Origin: Gimesia aquarii
GTDB lineage: Bacteria > Planctomycetota > Planctomycetia > Planctomycetales > Planctomycetaceae
Assembly (NCBI RefSeq): GCF_007748195.1
Contig: NZ_CP037920.1
Coordinates: forward strand, 5,175,800 to 5,239,799
DNA: 64,000 bases
Direction of reading: 5' to 3'
In this document: positions 56,161-64,000 of the stretch, piece by piece
How positions within the stretch are numbered: position 1 is the first letter of the stretch
Layout of the letters: each line of letters begins with the position of its first letter
Notes under the pieces: model-generated
The model's database searches: none
Told to the model about the DNA's origin: nothing
Seen by the model: only the letters and a program-made list of their open reading frames with translations
Translations under genes and position numbers: made by a program

Positions 56161-58026
56161 ATGTCTCACCGCAGAAGGTCCGTTCGTTTTTTTTACCCTC
56201 TGACACTTGCATGCTTCATCAGTTTGTTGCTGAGCCCCCAGTTTGTCAGTGCCGGCAAATCCAATAGTTTGATGGACATCTCAACGGATGGGAAATTGCT
56301 GGCTTGTTCCAATCGAGATAGCGGCTCTGTCACCATCATCGATTTGGATACCAACAAAAAATTAACCGAAACCAAAGTAGGCAAGCATCCGGAGGGAGTT
56401 ACCTTTCTCGGTGACACTCACACACTGGCGACCGCCGTCTATGATGATGATTTAGTTGTGTTCCTTGATGGTGATACCGGTAAGAAAATCGGCCAGACGG
56501 AAGTATTTGACGAACCTTACGGCGTTGTCTCCACAAGTGATGGTACTAAAGTTTTTGTCACGCTCGATTATCCGGGTCGTATAGTCGAAATTGATACAAA
56601 CTCTAAAAACGTCATTCGCGAATTTTCGAACGGCAAACACCTGCGAGGAATTGCGATTTCCAGCGATGATCAAAATCTCTTTACTACCGAGTACTATACA
56701 GCCCTGGTTCGCAATATTGATGTGAAAAATGGCCAAACGGTTGATGAATGGCCTGGAGGAAGTACCGATAATCTTTCTCGACAGATTACCTTACACCCTC
56801 GTCGTCCTAAAGCATATCTGCCACATATTCGATCGCGGGTGACTGTCGCTCATGGTGCTGGTTCCATCTTCCCGATCGTTTCAATTGTCGATACGAAATC
56901 CGGTGAAGGAAAGCGAAGACGAAAAATCCCGATGGATTCTTTTCGAGGGGCCCGTGTCACTTCAAATCCCTGGGACACAGCCATCACACCAGATGGCAAA
57001 ACTTTTTTCGTCATCTTCGCTGGAACAGATGACATGTATATCTGCAATGTCATCGATGATGACTACCGCGAATTGACTTTTCGAGCATCACTCAACTTAG
57101 GACATAACCCGCGGGCAGTACGCGTCGCCCCCGATGGAAACACCGTTTATGTTTACAATGCGCTCGACTTTGAAGTAGTGGCATACGGCACACAATTCCC
57201 ACGCCCTCGAGCTAGAATTAAGGTCACCGAAAATCCTTTGGGACAAGAAATCTTATTGGGCAAACGACTTTTTTATACCGCCTTACAACCAATGTCCAGC
57301 CGCCTCTGGATTTCCTGCGCAAGCTGTCACCCAGATGGACAGCCTGATGGAAAAACCTGGCATAATCCAGAAGGACTGAGAAACACACAATCACTTGCAG
57401 GAATGGCCTGGACGCACCCCATTCATTGGTCAGCGGATCGCGACGAAGTTCAGGATTTTGAGCACACGATCCGAGGACCACTAATGCAGGGAAAGGGGCT
57501 GGCCCAGGGAAAGATCAACCCTTCTTTGGAAGCACCTAACAAAGGATTATCCCGCGCATTGGATGCGATGGCAGCTTACTCAAACACTCATGAATTCACC
57601 TTGAGCCCCTATGCGAAAAAAGGACTGACTCCCGCAGCCAAACGCGGACGTCGACTTTTCTTCTCAAAACAGACTCAGTGTGCCACATGTCATAGTGGAC
57701 CGTTCCTGACAGATTCTGTTCCGACGGGAAAGATCGTTCGGCATGATGTGGGAACATCGGTGGATAACCCTGGAGAGAAGATGGGACCCGCCTATGACAC
57801 TCCAACTCTGCTGGGTCTTTATCGCACTGCTCCTTATTTACATCACGGAAAAGCCCAGAGCCTGGAAGAAGTGTTGACGATATATAACCATGATGACAAG
57901 CATGGAAAAACGAGCCAGCTCTCGAAACAGGAAATTGCGGACCTTGTCGAATTTTTAAAAGCACTCCCCTACGAAGACCCTGTTCCCAAAGCGAAAGCTG
58001 CGGGACTGGTTAAAATATCAAAATGA
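56161..58026 (+). CDS. Secreted YVTN-type propeller fused to di-haem cytochrome c peroxidase-like domain
   Basis: A 621-residue exported protein with signal peptide (about 1-31, ending FVSAGKSN) and AAGGGG upstream of the ATG. Residues 35-345 are a seven-bladed YVTN/lactonase-like propeller (LLACSNRDSGSVTIIDLDTN, EPYGVVSTSDGTKVFVT, NPRAVRVAPDGNTVYVYN). Residues about 365-600 are a di-haem cytochrome domain with CASCH at 386-390 and CATCH at 507-511, plus the MauG/CcpA-type text TPTLLGLYRTAPYLHHGKAQSLEEVL. Peroxidase or di-haem oxidase chemistry in the periplasm is likely. The TlpA-like gene overlaps its stop by 4 nt, so they are coupled. Confidence 0.9.
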   Translation: MSHRRRSVRFFYPLTLACFISLLLSPQFVSAGKSNSLMDISTDGKLLACSNRDSGSVTIIDLDTNKKLTETKVGKHPEGVTFLGDTHTLATAVYDDDLVVFLDGDTGKKIGQTEVFDEPYGVVSTSDGTKVFVTLDYPGRIVEIDTNSKNVIREFSNGKHLRGIAISSDDQNLFTTEYYTALVRNIDVKNGQTVDEWPGGSTDNLSRQITLHPRRPKAYLPHIRSRVTVAHGAGSIFPIVSIVDTKSGEGKRRRKIPMDSFRGARVTSNPWDTAITPDGKTFFVIFAGTDDMYICNVIDDDYRELTFRASLNLGHNPRAVRVAPDGNTVYVYNALDFEVVAYGTQFPRPRARIKVTENPLGQEILLGKRLFYTALQPMSSRLWISCASCHPDGQPDGKTWHNPEGLRNTQSLAGMAWTHPIHWSADRDEVQDFEHTIRGPLMQGKGLAQGKINPSLEAPNKGLSRALDAMAAYSNTHEFTLSPYAKKGLTPAAKRGRRLFFSKQTQCATCHSGPFLTDSVPTGKIVRHDVGTSVDNPGEKMGPAYDTPTLLGLYRTAPYLHHGKAQSLEEVLTIYNHDDKHGKTSQLSKQEIADLVEFLKALPYEDPVPKAKAAGLVKISK

Positions 58027-58724
58027 AAGTCACCAGTAACCTCATCGACAAATACTCACCTGGAAAAGCAATGCTCATGTATGCGAAATCGATCTGCCTT
58101 TTATTATCTGTAGTTTTACTCAGCAGCTGTGATCAGGAAGTACCTTCCGAATCGAAGACTGTGAAAACAGAAACGACTTCCGAGCCAATGGTAGAACAAC
58201 AGCAGGCCATACCCGGAGCTCAAACATTTGAGGAAGATGGGATCACAGCAGAAATTGCCAGTTGGGGTCAACTGCAAGAATTTATCGCGAAACAAAAAGG
58301 AAAAATTGTGGTCGTCGACCTCTGGTCTACCTGGTGTGAACCATGTCTTCGCGAGTTTCCACACCTGGTTGAATTACAAAAGAAATATCCCGAAAAAGTC
58401 GTCTGTGTTTCTTTCAACATGAACTACGATGGAAGTAAGAACTCGCCTCCTGAATCAAATCGTGAAGAACTAATGGAATTCTTCACCGAACAAAAAGCGG
58501 ATATCGTCAACATCATTTCCAGTACGCCTGACGAAGAACTTTATGAAAGTATCAATCTGGCGGCAATTCCAGCAGCTTATGTCTACAGTCCTGATAGTAA
58601 GTTAAAAAAACGTTTTGACAATGAAACACTAGCCTATGGTCAGGAAGGTTTTACATATAACAAACACATTGTTCCACTAATCGATGAAATGCTGAAGGAA
58701 CCTCAAAAACAAGATTCGCATTAG
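58023..58724 (+). CDS. TlpA-like thioredoxin lipoprotein
   Basis: A 233-residue thioredoxin-fold lipoprotein. The signal ends in the lipobox LLSSC with Cys36 as the acylated residue. The active site is Cys105-x2-Cys108 in DLWSTWCEPCLREF, the C-E-P-C form common in TlpA/ResA proteins that reduce apocytochrome or other periplasmic disulfides. The ATG at 58023 overlaps the preceding stop (ATGA); internal ATGs at 58071 and 58077 would give a more ordinary signal peptide. Reducing haem-binding Cys residues of the neighbouring cytochromes is an attractive role (inference). The gene is convergent with the symporter gene, with 36 nt between stops. Confidence 0.88.
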   Translation: MKVTSNLIDKYSPGKAMLMYAKSICLLLSVVLLSSCDQEVPSESKTVKTETTSEPMVEQQQAIPGAQTFEEDGITAEIASWGQLQEFIAKQKGKIVVVDLWSTWCEPCLREFPHLVELQKKYPEKVVCVSFNMNYDGSKNSPPESNREELMEFFTEQKADIVNIISSTPDEELYESINLAAIPAAYVYSPDSKLKKRFDNETLAYGQEGFTYNKHIVPLIDEMLKEPQKQDSH

Positions 58725-58760
58725 AACAGATTGTTGTTCTTTAGAATCAGCGACTGTTAA

Positions 58761-60395
58761 TTATGCAAAAGTAATATAAACACAAGACATGATTATCGCC
58801 AACAGTAAGGCAATCAGACGAGGATCGGTAACTCCAGAAAGTTTGCGGAATATAATTTCTTTCAGTGGGTGTTTCCAACACATCATTTCGATTTGATCGT
58901 TTGCAGGTGGTGGAGTCATCAGACTGACGGCAACAAAAATCACCGAACAAATCACAAACAACCACCATGCCTGAAGCATGAAAGGGATTCCTAATTCATT
59001 GGTAATCAGGCCAAAACCAAAGTCCAACGCAAATGTAAGCCCTCCCAAAACAGAGCCTGCAATCAATGTGACGAGTGACGCTTTGGCGGTTCCTCGTGGC
59101 CAAAGCACTCCCCAGATAAACACCACGGTAATCGGCGGCGCCAGACAGGCAATCATACTGTTAAGCCCTGAAAAGATGCTCTCGAATTTACTTCCCATTG
59201 TTGACCAACCAATTGCCAGAATCATAACAACAATCGCAGTGATTCGACCGGCTACAACCAACTTGGCATCACTCGTTTCCGGCTTGAGCTTTTTCACAAC
59301 ATCGATACTGATTAATGTCGCCGTGCTATTTAATGCCCCGGCAATGGTACTCATCAGCGCTGCCAATAAACCGGCTGCGATTAATCCTTTCAACCCCATG
59401 AGATCTTCAGTAATGAGTTTATTGATTAACACTGGTAACGCTCTATTTGGATTCTCTCCAATTTGATCTTGAAACAGAACATAAGCAAGGACTCCGGGAA
59501 AAACCATAATCATTAATGGTAAGATTTTAATGAACCCTGCAAAGAGCGGTCCGATCTGAGCATCTCGCTCCGCTTGCGCCCCTAAAACTCGTTGCACGAT
59601 TGTCTGATCAGAACACCAGTACCAAATGCCCAGAACGGGATATCCTAAAACAAACGCATACCAGGAAAATCCGCCGTTTTCTTGAATCATACTCATATGC
59701 TGCTCAGGAAGTGCCGCACGAAGCTCAGAAAAGGAATTGATTCCTTGTTCATTGAGAGCACCAACTGCAAACCAGGTCACTGCAAAAGATCCAATAATCA
59801 GTAGTACGGTTTGAATCGACTCTGTGATGACTACCGCCTTGAGCCCTCCCATCACTGTATAAAGTGTCGTGATGGCAGAAATTACCAAAACCGAAGTAAA
59901 AACATCGATCCCAAAAAACTCATGTAAAATGGTGGAACCAGCATAGAGTGTCATTCCAATATGAATGAAGAGCGCAGCAACAACTCCCATAATCGCCAGC
60001 ATAATCCGTGAACCGGCGCTATAACGCTGCTCTAGAAAATCAGGAAGCGTCACCACTCCACTGCGGTGGTAAATCGGAGCAAATACGAGCCCTAACATAA
60101 TCAATGTAAACGCAGCCAGGCATTCGAAGTTTCCTACCACTAACCCTACTCGATACCCATCCGCCGCAAGCCCAATCAAGTGAACTGTGGAAATATTAGT
60201 CGCAAATAAAGATAATCCGATTGTGGTCCATTTAAGTGAGCGCCCTGCTAAAAAATAACTATTGACGGTTTGCTTTTGTTTGTAACTAACGTAAAACCCC
60301 ATCCCAATAATCAATAGTAAATAAACCAGGATGATCACGAGATCTAAATGGGAGATATTAAGTTGGGTAGCTGCCAGCAGGAATGGCCCATTCAT
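58761..60395 (-). CDS. Sodium:solute symporter (SSS family)
   Basis: A 544-residue membrane transporter of the sodium:solute symporter family, with about 14 hydrophobic helices. Family motifs are RSLKWTTIGLSLFATNISTVH near residue 55, VVTLPDFLEQRYSAGSR, ITTLYTVMGGLKAVVITE and GLLAALMSTIAGALNSTATL. The SGLT-type signature region GGLKAV is intact. Substrate cannot be read; planctomycete paralogues next to dehydrogenases or DUF1501 genes are assumed to move sugars or sugar acids. It follows the Ldh-family dehydrogenase by 10 nt on the same strand, so uptake of that enzyme's substrate is likely. Confidence 0.92.
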   Translation of the reverse strand: MNGPFLLAATQLNISHLDLVIILVYLLLIIGMGFYVSYKQKQTVNSYFLAGRSLKWTTIGLSLFATNISTVHLIGLAADGYRVGLVVGNFECLAAFTLIMLGLVFAPIYHRSGVVTLPDFLEQRYSAGSRIMLAIMGVVAALFIHIGMTLYAGSTILHEFFGIDVFTSVLVISAITTLYTVMGGLKAVVITESIQTVLLIIGSFAVTWFAVGALNEQGINSFSELRAALPEQHMSMIQENGGFSWYAFVLGYPVLGIWYWCSDQTIVQRVLGAQAERDAQIGPLFAGFIKILPLMIMVFPGVLAYVLFQDQIGENPNRALPVLINKLITEDLMGLKGLIAAGLLAALMSTIAGALNSTATLISIDVVKKLKPETSDAKLVVAGRITAIVVMILAIGWSTMGSKFESIFSGLNSMIACLAPPITVVFIWGVLWPRGTAKASLVTLIAGSVLGGLTFALDFGFGLITNELGIPFMLQAWWLFVICSVIFVAVSLMTPPPANDQIEMMCWKHPLKEIIFRKLSGVTDPRLIALLLAIIMSCVYITFA

Positions 60396-60405
60396 AAATT
60401 TTCAA

Positions 60406-61527
60406 TCAAATCAAAGATTCCATGGCAGAAGTTTCCAACACAGGATCAACATCCGTTTGTGATTTAGAAACTTCAAGTGGAGACAGACCATATTTCGAAG
60501 CAAGCTGATTAAATTGTTTGACTAACTGCCAGCCGACGGGAATCCCCGTTTTCAATCGTTCTTGACGTGTTCTCAATTCAGGCTCACCCGGATAGTAAAC
60601 CTGATCTTCTTGCTTGAGTGGTTGTAAAGCCCCCCAACGTTGAATGATCTCTACAATTCTTTCCTGAAACGAGTCTACTGAAGTGAAGTGGCTGATATCA
60701 ATTGCGCCAACCAGGCCTCCCAACATTCGTTTTTGTGAAAGGTCCCCATACATCTTCGGAATGTCTGGTCCAATTGGTGCACCTCCTAAAAGCGCACACA
60801 ACACATCAATCAACAACCCCAAGCCAGACCCTTTAAATCCACCAAACGGAAATAAAGCAACCACTTCGTTTGGATCAGTCGTCTCTTTTCCATTGGCATC
60901 CAGGGCCCAGTCACCGGGAATCGAAACTCCTTCAATCGCGGCATTCGCGATGGTATTCCAGGGGGTAATGCTTGTAGCCATATCCAGACAAAGTGACTTC
61001 CCATTTTTCCCGGGTGCGGTAATACAAAGTGGGTTCGTCCCACAAAACGGTTCTGCGGCTCCGTGTGGTGTCACCATTGGATCAACATGCGTAAATGCAA
61101 AGCCGATCATCCCCTGCTCGGCAATTTTTAATCCGTAGTATGCAAGTGCTCCGCAATGGGATGAGTTACAAATTGATACCCAACCAGCACCAGAATCCCT
61201 GGCAAGATCAATGGCATGATCCGCTGCCTTTACCATCGCAAGCTGACCCAATCCATGATCACCATCAACACGCCCGACAGCAGTTCCCAGCTTTTCCCAT
61301 TGCATCTCAGGACGTGGGTTAATGCTCTGTTGTCGGATTCGCTCCAGATAATGAGGTAGGCGTGCGATACCATGCGAATCAATTCCCCGCAGGTTAGACT
61401 CTATCAGTGAATCTGAGACAAGTTCCGCTTCATCTTTTTTTAAATTGGCATGAGTCAGTAAGCGGAAGCAAAATTCTTTCAGCTCCTCAGCATTAAACAG
61501 AGTACTCTTCACTTGAATTTGTGGCAA
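60406..61527 (-). CDS. Ldh-family (malate/L-lactate dehydrogenase type) NAD(P)-dependent oxidoreductase
   Basis: A 373-residue enzyme of the Ldh_2 family, which includes malate, ureidoglycolate, delta1-piperideine-2-carboxylate and 2,3-diketo-L-gulonate reductases. Key parts are GIDSHGIARLPHYLERI (His52), SICNSSHCGALAYYGLK (His124), THVDPMVTPHGAAEPFCGTNPLCI and the family text IPGDWALDANGKETTDP. The usual Gly-Lys segment before IPGDWALD is replaced by TPWNTIANAAIEG, a small oddity. The start is a TTG with GAGG 6 nt upstream; no ATG lies near. It follows the DUF1501 gene by 76 nt and precedes a symporter. Substrate is likely a 2-hydroxy or 2-keto acid from sugar breakdown. Confidence 0.88.
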   Translation of the reverse strand: MPQIQVKSTLFNAEELKEFCFRLLTHANLKKDEAELVSDSLIESNLRGIDSHGIARLPHYLERIRQQSINPRPEMQWEKLGTAVGRVDGDHGLGQLAMVKAADHAIDLARDSGAGWVSICNSSHCGALAYYGLKIAEQGMIGFAFTHVDPMVTPHGAAEPFCGTNPLCITAPGKNGKSLCLDMATSITPWNTIANAAIEGVSIPGDWALDANGKETTDPNEVVALFPFGGFKGSGLGLLIDVLCALLGGAPIGPDIPKMYGDLSQKRMLGGLVGAIDISHFTSVDSFQERIVEIIQRWGALQPLKQEDQVYYPGEPELRTRQERLKTGIPVGWQLVKQFNQLASKYGLSPLEVSKSQTDVDPVLETSAMESLI

Positions 61528-61603
61528 AAGTCACCTCGTATAAAATATTTTTCAAGCAGGAAAGAAATGAGCACAGAATGGAAATTCGATTTCATCTTAA
61601 AAT

Positions 61604-63031
61604 TCAGGCAAAGAGATCATACATCACTTCGCCATGAACGTCGGTTAAACGAAAATCTCTGCCCGCAAACTGATATGTCAGCTTTTTATGATCCAGTCCC
61701 AAAAGATGTAAGATCGTCGCGTGCAGGTCATGAATGTGAACCTTGTTTTTGACTGCATAATATCCATAGTCGTCAGTTGCACCATACTGTAACCCGGCTT
61801 TCACACCACCACCGGCCATCCACATCGTGTATCCTTGTGGATTATGATCGCGTCCATCATCACCCTGACTCACAGGAGTTCTTCCAAACTCTCCTCCCCA
61901 AAGCACTAACGTGTCTTCCAGGAGACCACGCGACTTCAAATCTTTTAATAAAGCAGCAATCGGTTGGTCGACTTCCATCGCATTACGAGGAAGCACCGTT
62001 TTCAGACCTGAGTGTTGATCCCATTTATAACTGTGTGTGATTTGAACGAAGCGTACTCCCCGCTCCGCAAAACGGCGTGCCATCAGACACTGACGTCCAA
62101 AATTCTTGGTGACATCATTGTCCAGACCATACATCTTTTGAGTCGTCTCAGATTCATCACTGATATCCTGCAACTCAGGTGCAGCGGTCTGCATACGGTA
62201 CGCAAGCTCAAACGAGTTGATCCTGCCTTCAAGTGCGTCATCAGGGCCGGATTTTGTTAATTGTTCCCGATTCATTTGCTGGAGATAATTCAATTCCTTA
62301 CGTTGAATTGATAAGGGGATTCCACTCTTGTTATTGATAAAAGGAATCAGAGCCCGGTCAGCGGGAATACTCGCATTCCCAATGGGAGTTCCCTGATAGT
62401 CGGCCGGTAAAAATGAGGAACTATAGGCATTCACTCCACCATGTGTCAGAGTCGGACAGACTGTAATGAAACCTGGTAAGTCCTGATTCTCCGATCCTAA
62501 TCCGTAAGTGATCCAGGATCCCATACTGGGACGGACAAATGTGTCACTCCCCGTATGTAATTCTAATAGCGCTCCACCATGTCGAGAGTTAGATCCATAC
62601 ATCGAATTGATGATACATAGATCATCCACACAGCCCGCAACATGCGGAAAGACTTCACTGACCCAGGCACCACTCTCACCGTGTTGCTTGAACTTCCAAG
62701 GCGACCCCAACAAATTACCTGTTGTCGCCGAGAAAACACGTGGCTTATCAAAGGGAAGCGGTTTTCCGCTATCTTTCTGTAACTGAGGTTTATAATCAAA
62801 AGTATCCATATGCGAAGGACCACCGTGCATAAACAGAAAGATGACACGTTTTGCCTTCGGCGTGAAATGGGGCTTTTGAACTAATTTTTGTTGTGCTGCT
62901 TGACTGTCACTTCCCAGCAATGCAGCCAAAGCGAGACTCCCAAACCCGGCAGAGCTTTTTTGGAGCATCTCCCGCCGCGACATCAATGTATGCCCGAAAT
63001 AATTAGTCCCACTACTCATATGATATCCCAT
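61604..63031 (-). CDS. DUF1501 protein, Tat-exported
   Basis: A 475-residue DUF1501 protein with the twin-arginine motif SRREMLQKSSAG at residues 18-29 and a hydrophobic stretch. Conserved parts are VIFLFMHGGPSHMDTFDYKP, WVSEVFPHVAGCVDDL, WGGEFGRTPVSQGDDGRDHNPQ and the end LHLLGLDHKKLTYQFAGRD. It resembles the DUF1501 protein at 3432-4898 more than the other two. An alternative start exists at residue 5. It lies 39 nt after the DUF1553 gene and 76 nt before the Ldh-family gene, suggesting a four-gene minus-strand operon down to 58761. Confidence 0.9.
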   Translation of the reverse strand: MGYHMSSGTNYFGHTLMSRREMLQKSSAGFGSLALAALLGSDSQAAQQKLVQKPHFTPKAKRVIFLFMHGGPSHMDTFDYKPQLQKDSGKPLPFDKPRVFSATTGNLLGSPWKFKQHGESGAWVSEVFPHVAGCVDDLCIINSMYGSNSRHGGALLELHTGSDTFVRPSMGSWITYGLGSENQDLPGFITVCPTLTHGGVNAYSSSFLPADYQGTPIGNASIPADRALIPFINNKSGIPLSIQRKELNYLQQMNREQLTKSGPDDALEGRINSFELAYRMQTAAPELQDISDESETTQKMYGLDNDVTKNFGRQCLMARRFAERGVRFVQITHSYKWDQHSGLKTVLPRNAMEVDQPIAALLKDLKSRGLLEDTLVLWGGEFGRTPVSQGDDGRDHNPQGYTMWMAGGGVKAGLQYGATDDYGYYAVKNKVHIHDLHATILHLLGLDHKKLTYQFAGRDFRLTDVHGEVMYDLFA

Positions 63032-63070
63032 TCAAAACCGACTATTAAAAGTCTTCTATTGATCTGATCA

Positions 63071-64000
63071 TTAATTAACAAATAGAAATTCATTGCTGGC
63101 AATCAGAATCCGGCACAAGCTCTGCCAGGTTCGTCGTTCTTTTTCTTCTTCCGACATCTTTAATAATTGCAAATCCTGATTGTATTGACCGATATAATTT
63201 AACGCCTGATTGATTTCCTTCGCTGACGCCGGGCGACTGAATGTCCGCTCATAAATTCGATTAATTTTGGCAGAATTATCTAACTGCGTTTCATGAATGA
63301 TTTCATCTGCAAAGTCTTTGGTATGCTGCATCATAAAATCGCTATTCATCATAAATAACGCTTGTGGTGCCACAGTTGTATGCGTGCGATCTCCCGAGAG
63401 AACACTCGGATCGGCAAAATCAAATGCCTGCAATACTTCATATAAGGCACTTCGTACGATCGGTAAATAAACAGAGCGACGATTCGTATCATAGACCACA
63501 GGGTCAACATTAGCTGTGCTCGTCACGTACTTCCGATTTTCGACATTCAACAAGGACCCCCCCATTTCATTATCGAGTTTTCCACAAACGGCGAGAATCG
63601 AATCCCGAATCGCTTCTGCTTCCAGTCGTCTGCGATTCATACGCCAGAGCAATCGGTTTTCAGGGTCGATTTCTGCTAATTGAGGATGATAAGCCGTACT
63701 CATCTGATAAGTCGAAGAGAGCATAATTAAACGATGCATTGATTTGATGGACCACTTATTTTCAACAAATTGCACTGCCAGCCAATCCAATAATTCTGGA
63801 TGTGTGGGACGTTCACCAAGTTTTCCAAAATTGTCGGGCGTTCTGACAAGACCCTTTCCAAAATGCCAGCGCCAAATACGATTGGCCATTACTCGAGCCG
63901 TTAAAGGATGCTTGCCGCTGGTTAACCATTGCGCGAGTTTGAGCCGTCCGCTTTGTTGGTCATCGAGGGGAGTCTGATTTTCTCCTTCAATAATTCTCAA
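63071..64000 (-). CDS. DUF1553 (PSD1) protein, C-terminal part (5' end outside window)
   Basis: The frame runs through the right edge with no start, so only the C-terminal 309 residues or more are present. It matches DUF1553: LTARVMANRIWRWHFGKGLVRTP, RPTHPELLDWLAVQFVE, YQMSTAYHPQL, MNRRRLEAEAIRDSILAV, RRSVYLPIVRSALYEVLQAFDFADPSV and the terminal ASNEFLFVN. The missing upstream part should include signal peptide, cytochrome and DUF1549 regions as in the gene at 4943-7894. It pairs with the DUF1501 gene 39 nt downstream. Confidence 0.9.
   Translation of the reverse strand: MRIIEGENQTPLDDQQSGRLKLAQWLTSGKHPLTARVMANRIWRWHFGKGLVRTPDNFGKLGERPTHPELLDWLAVQFVENKWSIKSMHRLIMLSSTYQMSTAYHPQLAEIDPENRLLWRMNRRRLEAEAIRDSILAVCGKLDNEMGGSLLNVENRKYVTSTANVDPVVYDTNRRSVYLPIVRSALYEVLQAFDFADPSVLSGDRTHTTVAPQALFMMNSDFMMQHTKDFADEIIHETQLDNSAKINRIYERTFSRPASAKEINQALNYIGQYNQDLQLLKMSEEEKERRTWQSLCRILIASNEFLFVN

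Noticed and set aside
1-64000. tRNA, rRNA, CRISPR array, insertion sequence or prophage
   Set aside because: No T-loop-containing clover-leaf, rRNA core string, regularly spaced direct repeats, transposase, integrase or phage structural gene was found by eye.

Overview
The window looks like a chromosomal segment of a planctomycete, most likely a Gimesia-like member of the Planctomycetaceae. This rests on gene content: four genes for Tat-exported DUF1501 proteins, each paired with a gene for a secreted DUF1549/DUF1553 (PSCyt2/PSD1) protein; two PVC-type haem-binding beta-propeller/HEAT/cytochrome c proteins; a DUF1559 pseudopilin-like protein; two sulfatases; a receptor-like Ser/Thr kinase; and a peroxidase with an N-terminal LEDRQLL motif. 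Moderate base composition fits but was not measured. No rRNA, tRNA, CRISPR array, transposase or integrase was seen.

Layout. 1-3.4 kb: the C-terminal part of a DabA inorganic-carbon transporter subunit, a short hibernation-promoting factor and a KefB-like K+/H+ antiporter, all on the plus strand. 3.4-7.9 kb: first PSD1-DUF1501 pair (minus). 8.3-11.3 kb: a three-gene plus-strand cassette of methyltransferase, geranylgeranyl-reductase-like flavoprotein and type III polyketide synthase. 11.3-16.0 kb: a tightly packed minus-strand sugar operon (GntR/UTRA regulator, Gfo/Idh oxidoreductase, sugar isomerase/epimerase, ROK kinase, deoxyribose-phosphate aldolase) with a perfect inverted repeat just upstream of the regulator. 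16.4-24.0 kb: a sulfatase, then a PSD1 / PPC-domain / DUF1501 operon.

24.3-33.4 kb: a transmembrane Ser/Thr kinase whose extracytoplasmic half is a solute-binding-protein-like receptor; a giant secreted protein (about 1,738 residues) joining a deacetylase-like domain, FG-GAP-like repeats, a PVC propeller, HEAT repeats, cytochrome c and a C-terminal beta domain; and a divergent FCD-type GntR regulator with two palindromic candidate operators in the shared promoter region. 33.5-40.5 kb: a two-domain fasciclin protein, a BASS-family transporter, a sialidase-like protein, a DapA-superfamily aldolase, a small lipoprotein and a DUF1559 protein, all on the minus strand. Opposite them is a chimeric regulator with a GntR-type FCD sensor joined to an AraC DNA-binding domain. 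40.6-48 kb: second PVC haem protein, animal-type haem peroxidase and second sulfatase. 48-48.95 kb is a 1-kb stretch with no convincing gene.

48.95-58.7 kb: six plus-strand genes for exported proteins (DUF1549/1553, DUF1501, PQQ-like propeller, CxxC protein, propeller plus di-haem cytochrome, TlpA-like lipoprotein), a periplasmic redox-flavoured block. 58.8-64 kb: sodium:solute symporter, Ldh-family dehydrogenase, DUF1501 and the C-terminal part of another DUF1553 protein, probably one minus-strand operon.

Taken together the window is dominated by periplasmic or secreted polymer- and sugar-degrading functions, haem and thiol redox proteins, and local regulators of carbohydrate or organic-acid catabolism. 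The least ordinary items are the FCD-AraC chimera, the kinase-receptor fusion, the deacetylase-to-cytochrome megaprotein and the repeated DUF1501/PSD1 cassettes of unknown function.
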